The position numbers and the translations under genes were made by a program. Of a DNA stretch of 5,791 nt, positions 4,315 to 5,791 are shown one piece after another (the stretch's first letter is position 1; each line of letters begins with the position of its first letter). The notes beneath the pieces are model-generated. The model searched no databases, had not been told where the DNA came from, and saw only the letters and a program-made list of their open reading frames with translations. This stretch comes from Candidatus Omnitrophota bacterium (GTDB lineage Bacteria > Omnitrophota > Gorgyraeia > Duberdicusellales > 4484-171), in NCBI GenBank assembly GCA_030631705.1, contig DAOVKQ010000051.1:1-5791 (forward strand), written 5' to 3'.

Positions 4315-5791
4315 ATGACTATTTCCCCGGATAAGAAAGATTTTTCCACCATCTTGCATATTCTAGGAAGGTTAATTATAGGCTTAAGCGCCAGCATGCT
4401 TATCCCTTTATTCCTGGCTATTGTCTATAATGAATTTTCTCCTTTTTATGATTTTTCTATAGCGGTAAGCCTTTCGGCAAGCATAGGCATTATTTTGGTT
4501 ACGGTTTTTCCTCTTGCCAGAGATATTAGCTGGATACATACATTTTTTATTGTTAGTTTGGGCTGGCTGGTGGCTTCTCTTCTGGGAGCGGTGCCTTTAT
4601 ATCTTTCTTCTCACTACGGCTGTTTTCTTGATTCCTGGTTTGAGGCAATGAGCGGATTTGCCACTACCGGCTTAACCTTGGTAAAAGATTTGGATCATCT
4701 TTCCCGATCTCATAATTTCTGGCGGCATTTTATTATGTTTATCGGCGGCCAGGGAATAATTTTAGCAAGTTTATCTCTTCTTTCTCAGGCAAGAGGGTCT
4801 GTTTTAGGGCTTTATGTCGGGGAAGCCAGGACGGAAAAAATTCTGCCGAATATTATTGCTACGGCTCGTTTTATCTGGAAGGTAAGCCTGATATATTTAG
4901 TTTTAGGAGTGGCTTTTTTAGGTTTTTTTCTTTTTAAACGGGGAATGCTTCCGGATAGGGCAATTTTACACGGATTGTGTCTTTTTTTTGCTTCGTTTGA
5001 TACAGGAGGTTTTGCTCCTCAGGGCCAGAACATTGCCTACTATCATTCTTTTTGGCTGGAAGTGGCTACGGTCGTAATGATGATGCTGGGAGCAATCAAT
5101 TTTAACCTTCATTTTTGGATATGGTTTAAAGATAAGCGGGAGGTTTTAAAGAATTTCGAGGTCAGAACTTTTTTTGTTACATTTTTCTCCCTGCTGGTTA
5201 TGATTTTTTTCTCGCTTAAGGGCTTTCCCGCTTTTAGCGTTTTCCGCAAAGGGTTTTATCAATTAATTTCCGCTCACACCGGCTGCGGTTTTACGAATTT
5301 AACCGGCCTGGAACTGGGGAATTTCAACAGCTTAGGGATTTTGGCGATAATTTTTGCGATGATGATCGGCGGAGGAGTATGCTCTACAACGGGAGGGATC
5401 AAGCTAATGCGGCTGGGGATAGTTTTTAAATCTTTTTTTGTAGAAATTAAAAGGCGGATGATGCCTCTTAAGGCGGTGTATAAGGATAGCTATCACCATC
5501 TTCAGGATATAGTGTTGGAAGATAAAAAAATAAAAGAAGCTTTTATTTTTTTCGGCCTTTTTCTTGTAACCTATACTATAGGCGCGGTCGCGGGAGTATT
5601 TTGCGGTTATCCGCCGTTGGTTTCTTTGTTCGAATCCGTATCGGCAACTGCTAATGTGGGGCTTTCCATGGGGATAACTAACCCTTCGATGCCGGCGCTG
5701 CTAAAGGTAGTTTATATCTTGCAGATGTGGGTAGGCAGGCTCGAATTTCTGGCCGTATTTGTTTCCATAGGATTTATTGTTTCGCTGTTTA
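4315..5791 (+). CDS. trkH: Trk-type potassium uptake channel subunit TrkH, C-terminus cut by the window end
   Basis: This is the inner-membrane, K+-selective channel-like subunit of the Trk/Ktr system. It is open for 492 codons with no stop before the window ends. ATG 4315 is fixed by an in-frame TAA at 4309-4311; the Shine-Dalgarno is weak (GAGAAG, 4303-4308). The four-fold M1-P-M2 architecture is visible through its pore segments: P1 SGFATTGLT (113-121), P2 SFDTGGFAP (227-235), P3 HTGCGFTN (321-328) and P4 ATANVGLSMG (444-453). Each keeps the filter glycine. GGGVCSTTGGIK (352-363) matches the conserved GG.xGSTxGGIK segment with K363, and MWVGRLEF (471-478) is the family motif near the C-terminus, so probably only a short tail is missing. 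P2 looks TrkH-like and P4 more KtrB-like. The RCK genes just upstream encode its likely gating partners. Confidence 0.95.
   Translation, partial: MTISPDKKDFSTILHILGRLIIGLSASMLIPLFLAIVYNEFSPFYDFSIAVSLSASIGIILVTVFPLARDISWIHTFFIVSLGWLVASLLGAVPLYLSSHYGCFLDSWFEAMSGFATTGLTLVKDLDHLSRSHNFWRHFIMFIGGQGIILASLSLLSQARGSVLGLYVGEARTEKILPNIIATARFIWKVSLIYLVLGVAFLGFFLFKRGMLPDRAILHGLCLFFASFDTGGFAPQGQNIAYYHSFWLEVATVVMMMLGAINFNLHFWIWFKDKREVLKNFEVRTFFVTFFSLLVMIFFSLKGFPAFSVFRKGFYQLISAHTGCGFTNLTGLELGNFNSLGILAIIFAMMIGGGVCSTTGGIKLMRLGIVFKSFFVEIKRRMMPLKAVYKDSYHHLQDIVLEDKKIKEAFIFFGLFLVTYTIGAVAGVFCGYPPLVSLFESVSATANVGLSMGITNPSMPALLKVVYILQMWVGRLEFLAVFVSIGFIVSLF

Overview
The window is 5.8 kb of compact bacterial DNA with every recognisable gene on the + strand. 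GC content is moderate and coding is Lys/Ile-rich. The order is tRNA end, thrS, infC, rpmI, rplT, then a potassium-transport block: an RCK_N-only protein, a KtrA/TrkA-type RCK protein, a 28-residue membrane peptide and trkH. The thrS-infC-rpmI-rplT order is the classic bacterial translation cluster. The TGS-less threonyl-tRNA synthetase and the non-standard continuation into Trk genes suggest an uncultured lineage; Omnitrophota-like bacteria are my best guess. That placement is an impression with low certainty, because no marker here fixes it.

Region by region. Positions 1-41 are the 3' part of a tRNA, probably tRNA-Val(GAC), with an encoded CCA. After 23 nt, thrS runs from 65 to 1772. It is broken as written by one extra A in an A8 run at 118-125; removing one A gives a continuous 568-residue enzyme with editing, catalytic and anticodon-binding domains. 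Positions 1773-2000 are non-coding. They hold a perfect 23-bp inverted repeat enclosing 69 nt (1814-1928), then a sequence that can fold as a small three-way junction (1928-1983), then a strong Shine-Dalgarno for infC. infC (IF3), rpmI (L35) and rplT (L20) follow at short spacing.

Only 12 nt separate rplT from the first potassium gene and no terminator is visible, so the potassium genes may be read from the ribosomal-protein transcript. The two RCK genes overlap by 13 nt and look like a split, degenerate version of two-repeat TrkA. A 28-codon ORF with a good ribosome binding site sits between the second RCK gene and trkH. It encodes one hydrophobic helix and recalls, by size and context only, KdpF of the Kdp potassium pump. 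trkH starts at 4315 and runs off the window end after 492 codons, with all four pore segments already present.

How the genes work together: the first half supplies threonine charging, translation initiation and large-subunit assembly. The second half encodes a Trk/Ktr potassium-uptake channel with its cytoplasmic nucleotide-binding gating subunits. Potassium supports ribosome function, so co-expression would make sense, but that link is inference. The most interesting items are the 28-residue peptide, the split RCK pair, the 115-bp inverted-repeat element ahead of infC and the thrS frameshift.
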